DNA of 64,000 bases. Origin: Streptomyces sp. Act143 (lineage in GTDB: Bacteria > Actinomycetota > Actinomycetes > Streptomycetales > Streptomycetaceae). A model generated the notes under the pieces. It was given only the letters and a program-made list of their open reading frames with translations. It had not been told where the DNA came from and made no database searches. Positions 47,732 through 57,340 of the stretch are shown in pieces. Every line of letters begins with the position of its first letter. The first letter of the stretch is position 1. Location of the stretch: assembly GCF_003143935.1 (NCBI RefSeq), contig NZ_QFRX01000001.1, forward strand, positions 502,983 to 566,982, written 5' to 3'. A program made the translations under genes and the position numbers.

Positions 47732-49000
47732 TCAGCGGCTGAGTCCGTACGGCAGCTCCGGCTCGGCCGCGCCGATCTCGATGAGCCGGTTGTACTTGGC
47801 GACGCGCTCACCCCGGGCCGGGGCGCCGGACTTGATCTGCCCGCATCCCGCGCCGACGACGAGGTCGGCGATGAAGGAGTCCTCGGTCTCCCCGGAGCGG
47901 TGGGAGACCATCTGCGCGTATCCGGCCTCGCGGCTGACGCGGATGGCCTGAAGCGTCTCGGTGACGGTGCCGATCTGGTTGACCTTGATCAGGGAGGCGT
48001 TGGCGGCCTTGTTCTCGATCGCCTCGGCGATGATCGTCGGGTTGGTGACGAACAGGTCGTCGCCCACCAACTGGATCCGGCTGCCGAGCCGTTCCGTCAG
48101 GCGCACCCAGCCGTCCCAGTCGTCCTCGCCGAGCCCGTCCTCGATGGACCAGAGGGGGAAACGGTCGACCATCTCCTCGTAGCGATCGATCAGTTGGTCG
48201 CTGGTCAGGGCTTCGCCCGCCACCGTGTACCGGCCGTCCGCGCCACGGAACTCGCTGGCGGCCGGGTCCAGGGCGATGGCGATACCGGAACGGCCCGGCT
48301 CGTACCCCGCATCCGTGACGGCCTCGACGAGCACAGTCAGTACGTCCTCGGGGCGGGCGATGTCGGGGGCGAAGCCGCCCTCGTCGCCCAGCCCTGTCGG
48401 GTGGCCCTCGCGCGCGAGGCGGGCCTTGAGTTTCGCGTACACCTCGGCGCCGGCGCGTATCGCCTCGGGCAGGCTCGGTGCGCCGACGGGGGCGAGCATG
48501 AACTCCTGGAAGTCGAGGTCGTTGGCCGCGTGGGCGCCGCCGTTGACGACGTTGAAGTGCGGTACCGGCAGGAGGGGCCGGGTGCCGGCGGCTTCGGCGA
48601 GATAGCGCCACAGTTCCTGCCCGGCGACTTGGGCCTGGGCGCGGGCTGCGGCGAGGGAGACGCCGATGACGGCGTTGGCGCCCAGGCGGGACTTGGTGTC
48701 GGTGCCGTCCAACTCGATGAGGGCCGCGTCGACTTCGCCGAAGGAGGCGTAGGAGCGGTGGGTCAGCGCGGCGGCGATCTCGCCGTTGACATGGGCGACG
48801 GCCTGGGTGACGCCCTGGCCGCCGTACCGGCTCTGGTCTCCGTCCCGCAGTTCGACGGCCTCGCGGGTACCGGTGGACGCCCCCGAGGGAACCCCGGCGC
48901 GGGCACGGAGTCCGTCGGCGGTCTCCAGGACGACGGCGAGGGTCGGACGGGCGCGGGAGTCAAGTATTTCGGTGGCGTGCAGACGGGCGATGCGGAGCAT
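47732..49000 (-). CDS. eno: enolase (phosphopyruvate hydratase), probably a second copy
   Basis: 422 residues from the ATG at 49000, nine bases after AGGAG. Full-length enolase with ILDSRARPTLAVVLETADG, PSGASTGTREAVELRDGD, the metal/catalytic segments DEGGFAPD and SIEDGLGEDDW, GDDLFVTNP, KVNQIGTVTET and the SHRSGETED loop. It converts 2-phosphoglycerate to phosphoenolpyruvate. It follows the pyrophosphatase gene by 17 bases in one operon. Streptomyces normally has a housekeeping eno near ftsL-type division genes, so this accessory location suggests a paralogue used under special conditions. Confidence 0.93.
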   Translation of the reverse strand: MLRIARLHATEILDSRARPTLAVVLETADGLRARAGVPSGASTGTREAVELRDGDQSRYGGQGVTQAVAHVNGEIAAALTHRSYASFGEVDAALIELDGTDTKSRLGANAVIGVSLAAARAQAQVAGQELWRYLAEAAGTRPLLPVPHFNVVNGGAHAANDLDFQEFMLAPVGAPSLPEAIRAGAEVYAKLKARLAREGHPTGLGDEGGFAPDIARPEDVLTVLVEAVTDAGYEPGRSGIAIALDPAASEFRGADGRYTVAGEALTSDQLIDRYEEMVDRFPLWSIEDGLGEDDWDGWVRLTERLGSRIQLVGDDLFVTNPTIIAEAIENKAANASLIKVNQIGTVTETLQAIRVSREAGYAQMVSHRSGETEDSFIADLVVGAGCGQIKSGAPARGERVAKYNRLIEIGAAEPELPYGLSR

Positions 49001-49017
49001 GGGTGTTTTCTCCTGCC

Positions 49018-49527
49018 TCATGAGGATGTGGGACGGTGCTCAGCTGTGGCTTGGGTGGCACGTTCGCGGGCGGCGTCGATCTCGGCGTACGCCTGGTCGC
49101 GGCCCTCCCAGTGCGAGCCCTCGACGGACTTTCCGGGCTCCAGGTCCTTGTAGACCTCGAAGAAGTGGGTGATCTCCAGCCGGTCGAACTCCGGGATGTC
49201 ATGGATGTCCTGCACGCTCGCGTAGCGCGGGTCGTGGGCGGGCACGCACAGCACCTTCTCGTCCGGGCCGTGCTCGTCCCTCATCACGAACATGCCGACG
49301 GCCCGGCACTCGACGGTGCAGCCGGGGAAGGTCGGGTCACCGGTCAGGACCAGGGCGTCGAGCGGATCGCCGTCGCGGCCGAGCGTGCCGTCGATGTAGC
49401 CGTAGTCGGCCGGGTACTGGGTGGAGGTGAACAGCATCCGGTCCAGCCGGATCCGATGCAGTTCGTGGTCCATCTCGTACTTGTTGCGGGAGCCTTGGGG
49501 GATCTCCACTGTCACGTCGAACTGCAC
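49018..49527 (-). CDS. ppa: inorganic pyrophosphatase (family I)
   Basis: 169 residues from the GTG at 49527, behind AAGGAGA. Conserved metal-site residues lie in [20 protein letters not shown], and [15 protein letters not shown] and the late KDLEPGK are also typical. It hydrolyses pyrophosphate to phosphate and so drives polymer synthesis. It is the first gene of a two-gene operon with eno. The open frame extends far upstream but without start signals. Confidence 0.95.
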   Translation of the reverse strand: MQFDVTVEIPQGSRNKYEMDHELHRIRLDRMLFTSTQYPADYGYIDGTLGRDGDPLDALVLTGDPTFPGCTVECRAVGMFVMRDEHGPDEKVLCVPAHDPRYASVQDIHDIPEFDRLEITHFFEVYKDLEPGKSVEGSHWEGRDQAYAEIDAARERATQATAEHRPTSS

Positions 49528-49707
49528 GGCGGTCTCCTTGCCTGCTCGGTGTACGGGACTTGTGGGGTCACAGGTGTGGCAGCCCTTGCGCAAGGCGAGT
49601 CTTCGCCTGCCCTTCGGCTCGTCACCATGCCGCCGTGCGGGAGGTGTCCGTGACGGGGAGACGGCAGTACGTTGAGGAGTGATCCCCCGCGCGCGAGGAG
49701 GTGGGCG

Positions 49708-50049
49708 ATGGGTTCCGACGCCGCTCGCCTGACCATCCACCTGGACGGGGCTGCGCTGTGGCACCACCGCCCCGCCTACGCCGAGCTCGTTCACCGCGCC
49801 CATCGAGAAGGGCTGGCCGGGGCGAGCGTCTTCCACGGCTTCACCGGCTTCGGGGCCCCCGGCACGATCTACCGTGAGCCGCCCGCCCACCTGGCCGCCA
49901 AGGGCCCCTGCGCGGTGGTGCTCGTCGACTCCGAGGACCGGTTGCGGTGCTACCTGCTGTGCGTGCGGGAGGTGCTGGAGCACACCGAGGCGGTCGCCAT
50001 GCTGGACCGGGTCCGCATCCACCATCCTGAGCCGCGGGCCGTCGGCTAG
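49708..50049 (+). CDS. DUF190 family protein
   Basis: 113 residues from the ATG at 49708, eight bases after [46 protein letters not shown] and [15 protein letters not shown] are DUF190 hallmarks. The family forms PII-like trimers and is usually coupled to crcB fluoride channels. This copy has no intact channel gene beside it. It lies 2 kb from the decayed crcB-DUF190 pair. Its role is unknown. Confidence 0.85.
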   Translation: MGSDAARLTIHLDGAALWHHRPAYAELVHRAHREGLAGASVFHGFTGFGAPGTIYREPPAHLAAKGPCAVVLVDSEDRLRCYLLCVREVLEHTEAVAMLDRVRIHHPEPRAVG

Positions 50050-50060
50050 CTCGACCCTGT

Positions 50061-50603
50061 TCATGACCGGTTCACCTCTCCTTGCTGCCCGGCCCCTGCA
50101 TGGAGGGCGTCGCGCAGGCGGCGTAGCTCGTCCGCGGGCCGGCCCAGGCCGTTGATCTGCAGCCGGGCCGCCTCGGTGCGGGCATCAGGGTGGGAGGTGA
50201 ACGCCAGGTTCATTGACTGGCGCACCATCCACAGGTCGTAGGCGAGCAGCCGCCCCGCCTGCGCCTGGACCGCCGCCAGGTCGGGGTCGGTGAGCGGCAG
50301 GTCCCGCAACCGGCCGCGCGCCCGGTGGAGGGCCGAGCCGGCCCCACCGCAGTCCTGGGCAGCCTGCCCGGTCACACCGTCCGGCTCCCCGCAGGCGGCC
50401 ACCGCCGGATCGGCGAGCCGCTGAGCGGCCACGGCCTCGTCCAGAACCGCCAGCAGCGCCCTCACCTGCGCCGGGCGGGACAGACGGGCGGGTACGGGGC
50501 GACGCCGGCGCAGGCGGGCCGTGAGACGAAGGGCGCCGTGCCACAGGCCGCCGCCGGGCAGGGACAGACGAAGGGGCGGGCCGAGCGCACGGGACACGGG
50601 CAT
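50061..50603 (-). CDS. hypothetical protein
   Basis: 180 residues from an ATG with AGGAGG seven bases upstream, so it is translated with good signals. It is Arg- and Ala-rich at the start and mostly helical afterwards ([37 protein letters not shown]). No signal peptide, membrane segment or known motif is seen. It converges on the DUF190 gene with an 11-base gap. Confidence 0.6.
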   Translation of the reverse strand: MPVSRALGPPLRLSLPGGGLWHGALRLTARLRRRRPVPARLSRPAQVRALLAVLDEAVAAQRLADPAVAACGEPDGVTGQAAQDCGGAGSALHRARGRLRDLPLTDPDLAAVQAQAGRLLAYDLWMVRQSMNLAFTSHPDARTEAARLQINGLGRPADELRRLRDALHAGAGQQGEVNRS

Positions 50604-51187
50604 GGCTCCTCCTGGTCAGCACGACTGGACCAGGGACCGTCAGTGGACGCCTCCGCGGTTGCGGCGAGCCCCCTCACCGACACGCCCGTGAAGAACGGGG
50701 TGTGCCCTTCCAGTCTGCGCCTCGATCCATTCCAGGCCGGCCCACCCCCATCTGTCTTGGGCCGGATGGGGCAGCCGTCAGGAGCGGGTCAGCACACCAT
50801 CAGCACCGAGCACGCAGCATGGCGGCTGAATTTCTCCGCGGGTGGAACCCAGGAAACGGCCCCATACCGATGAGTCCCCGCTGTGGCCGACCACGATCGG
50901 GGTCCGCCCGATGCCGACCGTTCTGTGGCGTGGACGATCTCCTGTGCCGTACGCACGGCACGGGTCTCGCTCATCGGCCACCTCTCCCACGGTCGCCCCA
51001 TAGCGCGGCGGATGCGCCGCCACCGCGATCAGCTGCTGCGCGGTCCTACCGGGCGAAGCCGTGGCGGTTGCTTCTCGGCGGTTCTCCGACTCGGACTCCG
51101 CAATCTGGGAACCGGGTGAGGGAGCCATGGCACAGGAGGGGCGCCAGGTACGGGCGGCCCAGCTCTCGCGGCGGAGAAGAGGCGACG
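50604..51187. other. 584-base gap with no convincing gene
   Basis: The only candidate is a minus-strand frame from ATG 50974 to 50789 (61 residues, start MSETRAVRTAQEIVHATE) with GGGAGAGG upstream. It could be a short or truncated gene, but its later half has no recognisable content. The right end carries the start region of the SRPBCC gene. Confidence 0.35.
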
Positions 51188-51823
51188 ATGACGCGCGAAC
51201 ACGATGGGCGACCGGCCGACCCGGACGGTGCGCGGACAGCTCCCGGCGGCGACAGCAGCATGCGGCGTCGCCGTCGGCCGCTGCACGAGCGGCACGAGCG
51301 GCACGTCGAGGAGACGGTCGAGATCGATGTGCCGGTGCGTACCGCGTACAACCAGTGGACGCAGTTCAAGACCTTCCCCCGGTTCACGACCGTGGTGCGT
51401 GGGGTCGAGCAGATCAGGCCCACCGTGACCGCCTGGACCATCGGCTACGGCCCGCTGCGCCACCGCTTCGCCGTGGAGATCGTCGAGCAGGATCCCGATG
51501 CCTTCCTGGCCTGGCGCGGTCTGGAGCAGTACCCCTCCCACCAGGGCGAAATGGAGTTCCGGCCGACGCAAGGGGGCGGCACGGCCGTCACCCTCCGGAT
51601 GCGGCTCCGACCGCGAGGAGCTACGAAGGCACTCACAGGCTCGCCACGCGCCGGGCAGCTGATCGCCCGGCTGGTGCGCCGCGAGCTGTGGAACTTCAAG
51701 CAGTTCATCGAGGGTCTGGGGCAGGCGAGCGGAGCCTGGCGCAGCACCATCCGCAACGGCCGCGTGCAGCACGACCACCCGGAACCGCCCCGCAGCCGCG
51801 TGGCCCACTGGCCCGTCGGCTGA
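51188..51823 (+). CDS. SRPBCC (START-like, cyclase/dehydrase type) protein
   Basis: 211 residues from the ATG at 51188, with GGAGAAGAGG upstream. After a charged, disordered N-terminus (~1-42), residues ~45-185 form an SRPBCC fold typical of polyketide-cyclase/dehydrase relatives (VEETVEIDVPVRTAYNQWTQ, FKTFPRFTTVVRGVEQI, MRLRPRG). Such proteins bind hydrophobic ligands. Stand-alone Streptomyces members near redox genes have no assigned role. It lies 38 bases before the molybdopterin oxidoreductase gene in the same direction, so the two may be co-expressed. Confidence 0.8.
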   Translation: MTREHDGRPADPDGARTAPGGDSSMRRRRRPLHERHERHVEETVEIDVPVRTAYNQWTQFKTFPRFTTVVRGVEQIRPTVTAWTIGYGPLRHRFAVEIVEQDPDAFLAWRGLEQYPSHQGEMEFRPTQGGGTAVTLRMRLRPRGATKALTGSPRAGQLIARLVRRELWNFKQFIEGLGQASGAWRSTIRNGRVQHDHPEPPRSRVAHWPVG

Positions 51824-51861
51824 GCCGCGCACCGGAACACGGCACAAAGAAAGGCGAACCC

Positions 51862-54159
51862 ATGCAGAAACCGCCCGCTGAGGAGCCGGAGACCACCCTT
51901 TCCGTGACGCCACCGAAGAAGTGGGCGGCCGGAGTCCCGGCGGTCGTGCACGCGCTGGAGTACTCCCTGGAACAGACCTCGCCGCGCAGGACGGGGGTGG
52001 ACCTGCTGGCCATGAACCAGGTGGGCGGCACCGACTGTCCCGGCTGCGCCTGGGCGGACCCGGCCCCTGGGCACCGCCATCGCAACGAGTACTGCGAGAA
52101 CGGCGCCAAACACATCAACGACGAGGCGACCACACGCCGTGTCACCGCCGACTTCTTCAGGCAGCACAGCGTCTCCGACCTCGCCGGGCGCTCCGACATG
52201 TGGCTCAACCAGCAGGGGCGGCTCACCGAGCCGATGATCAAGCGCCCGGGCTCCGACCACTACGAGCCGATCAGCTGGGACGACGCCCTGGGCGTGCTCG
52301 CGGCGGAACTCACCACGCTCGCCTCCCCCGACGAGGCCGTCTTCTACACCTCGGGGCGGGCCGGCAACGAGGCCGCCTTCGTCCTGCAGCTCTTCGCCCG
52401 CGCCTTCGGCACCAACAACCTGCCCGACTGCAGCAACATGTGTCACGAGTCCAGCGGATTCGCCCTCAGCGAGACCCTGGGCACCGGCAAGGGCACCGTC
52501 GGTCTCGACGACCTCCACCACGCCGATCTGATCTTCCTGGTCGGGCAGAACCCCGGAACCAACCATCCGCGCCAGCTCACCGCGCTGGAGGAGGCCAAGC
52601 GCAACGGGGGCCGGATCGTCGCGGTCAACCCGCTGCCGGAAGCGGGGCTGCGGCGCTTCAAGAATCCGCAGAAGCCACGAGGAGTCGTCGGACGCGGCAC
52701 CCAGATCGCCGACCGCTTCCTGCACATCAAGCCCGGCGGCGACCTCGCCCTCTTCCAGGCGCTCAATCTCCTGCTGCTGGAGGCCGAGGACGCCCGGCCC
52801 GGAACCGTCCTGGACCACGACTTCATCGACGCCCACACCTCCGGTTTCGAGGAGTTCGCCCGGCACACCCGTACCGTCGACTGGGACGACGTACACACCG
52901 CGACCGGGCTCACCCGCCAGGAGATCGAGCAGGTCCGCGACGAGGTCCTGCGCAGCGAACGTGTCATCGTCTGCTGGGCGATGGGCATCACCCAGCACAA
53001 GCACGGGGTGCCCACCATTCGCGAGATCGTCAACTTCCTGATGCTGCGCGGCAACCTCGGGCGGGCCGGCACGGGCGCCTGTCCGGTCCGCGGGCACAGC
53101 AACGTCCAGGGCGATCGGACCATGGGCATCTGGGAGCAGATGCCGGACTCCTTCCTCGACGCGCTCCAGAAGGAGTTCGGCTTCGACCCGCCGCGCCCCC
53201 ACGGGCTGGACTCGGTGAACTCGATCAAGGCGATGCGCGAGGGCCGCGTCAAGGTGTTCCTCGCGCTGGCCGGGAATTTCGTCCGGGCCGCCCCCGACAG
53301 CGAGGTCACCGAAGAGGCGATGCGTTCGTGCCGGCTGACCGCCCACATCTCCACCAAGCTGAACCGGTCGCACACCGTCTGCGGTGCCACGGCACTGATC
53401 CTGCCGACCCTCGGCCGCACCGAACGTGACCTCCAGGCCTCGGGCGAGCAGTTCGTCACGGTGGAGAACTCCATGAGCCAGGTGCACACCTCCCGGGGAC
53501 GCCTCGAACCGGCTTCTCCCCTCCTGCTCAGCGAGGTCGCGATCCTGTGCCGACTGGCCCGACGCACTCTCGACGGCCGGGCGGACATCCCCTGGGACGA
53601 GTTCGAAGGGGACTACGACACGATCCGCGACCGCATCTCCCACATCGTCCCGGGGTTTCACGACTTCAACGCGCGGGTCACCCGCCCGGGCGGGTTCCAG
53701 TTGCCGAACGCCGTGAACGAGGGAGTGTTCCGCACCCCGGTCGGCAAAGCCCTGTTCACCTGCAACGAGCCGGTCGTGCCGCGCGCACCCGCGGGACATC
53801 TGCTGCTGCAGACCCTGCGCTCGCACGACCAGTGGAACACCGTGCCGTACACGTTGAACGACCGCTACCGCGGTATCCACGGCAGCCGCCACGTCGTGCT
53901 CGTCAACCCTGACGATCTCCGCGAGCTCGGTCTCGCCCAGGGCGATCGCGTCGACCTGGTCAGTGTCTGGGCGGACGGCACCGCGGACGGCGTCGAGCGG
54001 CGCGCCGAGGACTTCGAGGTGGTCTCCTATCCGACGGCCAAGGGCTCGGCGGCCGCCTACTATCCGGAGACGAACGTCCTGGTGCCGTTGGAGAGCGTCG
54101 CCGACATCAGCAACCAGCCCACGTCCAAGGGCATCGTCGTACGCCTTGAGCCCCGGTAG
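51862..54159 (+). CDS. molybdopterin oxidoreductase, FdhF/YdeP-like
   Basis: 765 residues from the ATG at 51862 (AAAGAAAGGC upstream). A YdeP-type alpha subunit: N-terminal DCPGCAW (Cys59, Cys62) with a further Cys in YCENGAKH could hold an Fe-S cluster. The molybdopterin-binding body includes SWDDALGVLAAELT, SNMCHESSG, GQNPGTNHPRQLT and RGHSNVQGDRTMG, and a C-terminal MGD-binding domain ends near SNQPTSKGIVVRLEP. Members are related to formate dehydrogenase H but generally have unknown substrates; YdeP is linked to acid resistance in E. coli. No electron-transfer subunit gene is adjacent. Confidence 0.88.
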   Translation: MQKPPAEEPETTLSVTPPKKWAAGVPAVVHALEYSLEQTSPRRTGVDLLAMNQVGGTDCPGCAWADPAPGHRHRNEYCENGAKHINDEATTRRVTADFFRQHSVSDLAGRSDMWLNQQGRLTEPMIKRPGSDHYEPISWDDALGVLAAELTTLASPDEAVFYTSGRAGNEAAFVLQLFARAFGTNNLPDCSNMCHESSGFALSETLGTGKGTVGLDDLHHADLIFLVGQNPGTNHPRQLTALEEAKRNGGRIVAVNPLPEAGLRRFKNPQKPRGVVGRGTQIADRFLHIKPGGDLALFQALNLLLLEAEDARPGTVLDHDFIDAHTSGFEEFARHTRTVDWDDVHTATGLTRQEIEQVRDEVLRSERVIVCWAMGITQHKHGVPTIREIVNFLMLRGNLGRAGTGACPVRGHSNVQGDRTMGIWEQMPDSFLDALQKEFGFDPPRPHGLDSVNSIKAMREGRVKVFLALAGNFVRAAPDSEVTEEAMRSCRLTAHISTKLNRSHTVCGATALILPTLGRTERDLQASGEQFVTVENSMSQVHTSRGRLEPASPLLLSEVAILCRLARRTLDGRADIPWDEFEGDYDTIRDRISHIVPGFHDFNARVTRPGGFQLPNAVNEGVFRTPVGKALFTCNEPVVPRAPAGHLLLQTLRSHDQWNTVPYTLNDRYRGIHGSRHVVLVNPDDLRELGLAQGDRVDLVSVWADGTADGVERRAEDFEVVSYPTAKGSAAAYYPETNVLVPLESVADISNQPTSKGIVVRLEPR

Positions 54160-54252
54160 GGCGGGCCCCGACAAACAGCGTGGCGCAAGTCGCGTCGGCG
54201 CCTGACCGGGCAGCGAAACACCTGGGGCCGGTAGGCGTCACCCGGCGCGTCA

Positions 54253-54295
54253 GGCGGTCGGGCGGTCGGGCGGTCGGGCGGTCGGGCGGTCGGGC
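54253..54295. repeat. 8-bp tandem repeat, five copies
   Basis: GGCGGTCG is repeated five times without change from 54253 to 54292, followed by a partial GGC. It lies in the 244-base gap before the sigma-like membrane protein gene. Copy number is likely to vary between strains through slippage. Confidence 0.95.
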
Positions 54296-54403
54296 ACTCC
54301 TCCCGAAACGATCATCGGACCGGTCAAGAGTGACCGGCTGGGGATTCACTCGTTTGAACAGGTGCAACAGCAGCGTGTCTCCCTCCGGAAGGCCTGCCCG
54401 ACC

Positions 54404-56386
54404 ATGCGTTTTGGCTCACTTCGCCAGCCCACCGAGCGTCTCGACACGCCCGTCCTGGAAGCCGAAAACGCCCTCGTGCACCAGTACGCCGATCTGGTGC
54501 GCCTCGCGTACATCACGCTCCCCCCGTCGCTGGGCCGGCACCAGAAGGTGAGCGTGTCCCATTCGGTGGTGCAGCGCGCGCTGCCCAGCGCCCGCCTGGC
54601 ACGGGCGAGGTCGTCCGTTCCCGCGCCGCGCCGCGCCGCCGCGGATCACGCACGCCCAGAGCATCCGTATCTCGTGACGGTGCTGCGCCGCGTCCTCGCC
54701 TACGACCGGCGTCCGCCGCTGTGGCCGGCCCGACTCGGTGCGCCGCGCGCCTTGGTGCCGCGCCTTCCGATCGTGCTGGGACTCAGGCTGTTCCCCCGCC
54801 CTGGCGGAGCGGAGGCGCTGTCCCTGACCCGCTCCCTGGCCGGTCTGTCCGCCGAGACGCGGGCCGCGTTCGTGCTGTGCTCGGTCTACGGCCTGACGGA
54901 CGACACGGTTGTCGACGTGCTCAAGGCGGCCGGGGCGAAGGACGCCGCCGGCGCCGTGCGCGACGGCCGAGCCTTCGAGGCGGACGAAGCCGACGCGGCC
55001 CGGACGCTGGCGCTGTCGGAGGAGTTCGACGCCTGCGTCCTGCAGGCCACCGCGACCGACCTGTTGCGGCGCAGGCACCGCGCCCGACTGACTCTGGTCG
55101 CCTGTCTGGCCGGTCTGCTGGCCGGCGCGATGCTGCTGGCACAGCTCGCCCCCGACCCGGCCCCCACACCCACGGCCCCGCAGCCCGTGGCCGCTTCCGG
55201 CCTGCGAGCGGCAGATCTCACACGCGCTCCGGCAGACCAGTGGGACAACACCGCGCGCATCGACTTCACCGCGTGGCCACCCCGTGGTTCCCGGCTCGAC
55301 GACGAGCAACTGCTGAACCGCGCGCTGTCCACATGGGCGCGACCGGGGCCCGGCACCCACGTCGTCACCACAGCCGCCACCTCCCCTGCCCCACCCGCCT
55401 CCGCACCACAACTGCTCTACGCGGGCGAGGTCGACGCACACGCCGTGGTGCTGTTGTACGACGGACAGCGTCTGGCCCGCTACCGCGAGGACCCGCGGTC
55501 ACACAGCCGCACCCAGCTCTCGGTGGCGCGGGTCGACGACGCGGACGTGACGACCGCGGCGGCCGTCGAGCTGAGCACCGGACGCAGCGGTGCCCGCTAC
55601 CTGATCGCACCCTGGGTGGCCGAAGTGCAGTCCCGGGACCTGCTGCGCCCCGATGTCATCGCACAGGCGCTGGACACGACCGAGGACGGTGTCACCGAGC
55701 CGGTCCCGTTCACCGCCGGGAGCGGGACCGGCTGCGACAGCCGTCCGGTCCTGCAACTGCGTTCCTCGGCACGGATCGCCGAGCGCCACGCCTTCCTGCT
55801 CGCCGGTCTGGGCGACCTGTCCCCCGTGCACCTGACCTACACGCCGCTGCCGGGACACGGCACGCCACCGCCGCGCCAGCCGAGGGAGGCCACGGGGCCC
55901 GCCGCCCTGGTGGCCTGGTCCCACCAGGCGTGTGCCCTCGCAGACCTGCGCGGCACCGGCACCCGCGCGGTCAACGCGTGGGAGTTCGCCGAACAGGATC
56001 TTCCCGACGGCGGCAGCCGGGCGGTGTGGACATGCATGCGCGAGTCGTCCTGGCGCGGCCCCGGCGATGTGACGGTGACGCTGCGAGTGGCCGGGGACGG
56101 GACGAAAGCACCGGCGCGTCCGGTGTCGCACGTCCGGTCGACCGCGCTGTGCAGCCGCTTCGGCCAGCACATCGTGGCCGGCACGGCGTGGCGCTCACCA
56201 GCGGGCCGCTGGTACGCGCTGGCGGCCGGGAGCCGCGCCGTCACCGGCATCACGGTCAGCGGTGATGTCACGGCTAAGACTCCCGCACGGACTGTCGCTG
56301 TGCGCACACCGAAGCGCCCGCGGTTCGACGTGAGTGCCCAACTGGCCACCGGGGAACGGCTGGACGGGGTCACGGACGAGAAGTGA
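54404..56386 (+). CDS. sigma-factor-like N-terminus fused to a single-pass membrane protein
   Basis: 660 residues from the ATG at 54404; an upstream ATG at 54362 is possible. Residues ~1-225 resemble an ECF sigma factor remnant: a region-2-like helix (ALVHQYADLVRLAYITLPPS) and a region-4-like segment (GLSAETRAAFVLCSVYGLTD ... VVDVLKAAGAKDAAGAVRDG). One membrane helix (~228-248) follows. The remaining ~410 residues, presumably outside, are beta-rich with several Cys (GCDSRP, HQACAL, VWTCMRESS, ALCSRFG). It could be a membrane-tethered regulator. Similar uncharacterised proteins occur in Streptomyces. Any DNA-binding or RNA polymerase role is inference. Confidence 0.7.
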   Translation: MRFGSLRQPTERLDTPVLEAENALVHQYADLVRLAYITLPPSLGRHQKVSVSHSVVQRALPSARLARARSSVPAPRRAAADHARPEHPYLVTVLRRVLAYDRRPPLWPARLGAPRALVPRLPIVLGLRLFPRPGGAEALSLTRSLAGLSAETRAAFVLCSVYGLTDDTVVDVLKAAGAKDAAGAVRDGRAFEADEADAARTLALSEEFDACVLQATATDLLRRRHRARLTLVACLAGLLAGAMLLAQLAPDPAPTPTAPQPVAASGLRAADLTRAPADQWDNTARIDFTAWPPRGSRLDDEQLLNRALSTWARPGPGTHVVTTAATSPAPPASAPQLLYAGEVDAHAVVLLYDGQRLARYREDPRSHSRTQLSVARVDDADVTTAAAVELSTGRSGARYLIAPWVAEVQSRDLLRPDVIAQALDTTEDGVTEPVPFTAGSGTGCDSRPVLQLRSSARIAERHAFLLAGLGDLSPVHLTYTPLPGHGTPPPRQPREATGPAALVAWSHQACALADLRGTGTRAVNAWEFAEQDLPDGGSRAVWTCMRESSWRGPGDVTVTLRVAGDGTKAPARPVSHVRSTALCSRFGQHIVAGTAWRSPAGRWYALAAGSRAVTGITVSGDVTAKTPARTVAVRTPKRPRFDVSAQLATGERLDGVTDEK

Positions 56387-56605
56387 GACCCCCGGCAACG
56401 ACGATGCCGAGCAGCGCGCATCCGCGCAGCGCGTCGACATGGCGTAACCGGGGTGGGGTGTTCGGCCGCAGCGTTTCTGTCATGCAAGAACGCCAGGCAC
56501 GGTAGAGGTGTGGCACGAACCGGTGCGCCCGAGAATGCGCGGTGGGGCCGGCCCGACCCGCCGGAGGGAGCCGGCCCTGGTCCACGCCGCCCCGAGGTCA
56601 CCCGA

Positions 56606-57340
56606 TCAGATGCCACATGTCGGCGCGGACCAGTAGGGCGAAGGGTCGAACGCCACATGTGTGTGGTCGTCGTGGCCCGGGTAGCCCGGACCGAGGATTT
56701 CCGAGAATCCGTGGGTGCGGGCCTGCTGGGCGAGCCGGCACAGGCTCACCGAGCCGGTCAGGTCGGCGGCGTCGCCGTAAAGGTGGCGACTCGTGGACGA
56801 TCCCCCGACCGCGCTGTTGCAGGCGTAGGAGCGAAAGCCGCTCGAAATCGTGATCGGCACGTCACCCAGTGCGTGGCGCATCGCCTCGAGTTTCCACATG
56901 GTCTTCAGGGCGTTGGCCCTCGCGGTGGCCGCGGAGACCGCACCGCCCGACCAGTCGGAATTGCACTTGTTGAGTTCCGCGTAGCTGAAGTGGACCGGCG
57001 TGCAGTCCGCGTCCTGGAGGGAGTAGATCTTGGCGTAGGTCGCAGGTCCCGCCACGCCGTCCGCGGTCAGACCGTACGCCGTCTGGAACTTCTTGACCGC
57101 TGCCGCGGTGCGCTCCCCGTACTGGCCGTCGTAGGAGAGCCGCTCGCCCGAGGTGACCCACCCGGCGACACGTATCTGCAGTTGTGTCACATCACTGCCG
57201 GACGCCCCCACCGAGAGGGTGCGTCCCCAGGTGTAGCAGTCGTCGGCCGCAGCGGTACCGGCGCTGGCGCCCACCCCCACCACCACGCCTGACGCGATCA
57301 TGACAATCGAAGCGAGCAGTCTTGCTACGCGTACGAGCAT
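56606..57340 (-). CDS. secreted zinc D-Ala-D-Ala carboxypeptidase, family M15A, with peptidoglycan-binding domain
   Basis: 244 residues from the ATG at 57340, with GGGAGG six bases upstream. Signal peptide ~1-32 ending AAA-D. A PG_binding_1 domain (~40-105: SDVTQLQIRVAGWVTSGERL ... VAGPATYAKIY) is followed by the M15A catalytic domain (~120-244). Zinc ligands are the His and Asp of SRHLYGDAADL and the His of DDHTHVAFD. The layout matches the classical Streptomyces albus G D-Ala-D-Ala carboxypeptidase. It trims peptidoglycan stem peptides outside the cell. Confidence 0.93.
   Translation of the reverse strand: MLVRVARLLASIVMIASGVVVGVGASAGTAAADDCYTWGRTLSVGASGSDVTQLQIRVAGWVTSGERLSYDGQYGERTAAAVKKFQTAYGLTADGVAGPATYAKIYSLQDADCTPVHFSYAELNKCNSDWSGGAVSAATARANALKTMWKLEAMRHALGDVPITISSGFRSYACNSAVGGSSTSRHLYGDAADLTGSVSLCRLAQQARTHGFSEILGPGYPGHDDHTHVAFDPSPYWSAPTCGI

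Noticed and set aside
50789..50974. Small minus-strand gene with start MSETRAV...
   Set aside because: It has a decent ribosome binding site, but the product is short, its second half looks random and no family fits. It is mentioned only within the gap description.
54253..54295. CRISPR-like repeat
   Set aside because: The units are only 8 bp and directly adjacent with no spacers; this is a simple tandem repeat.
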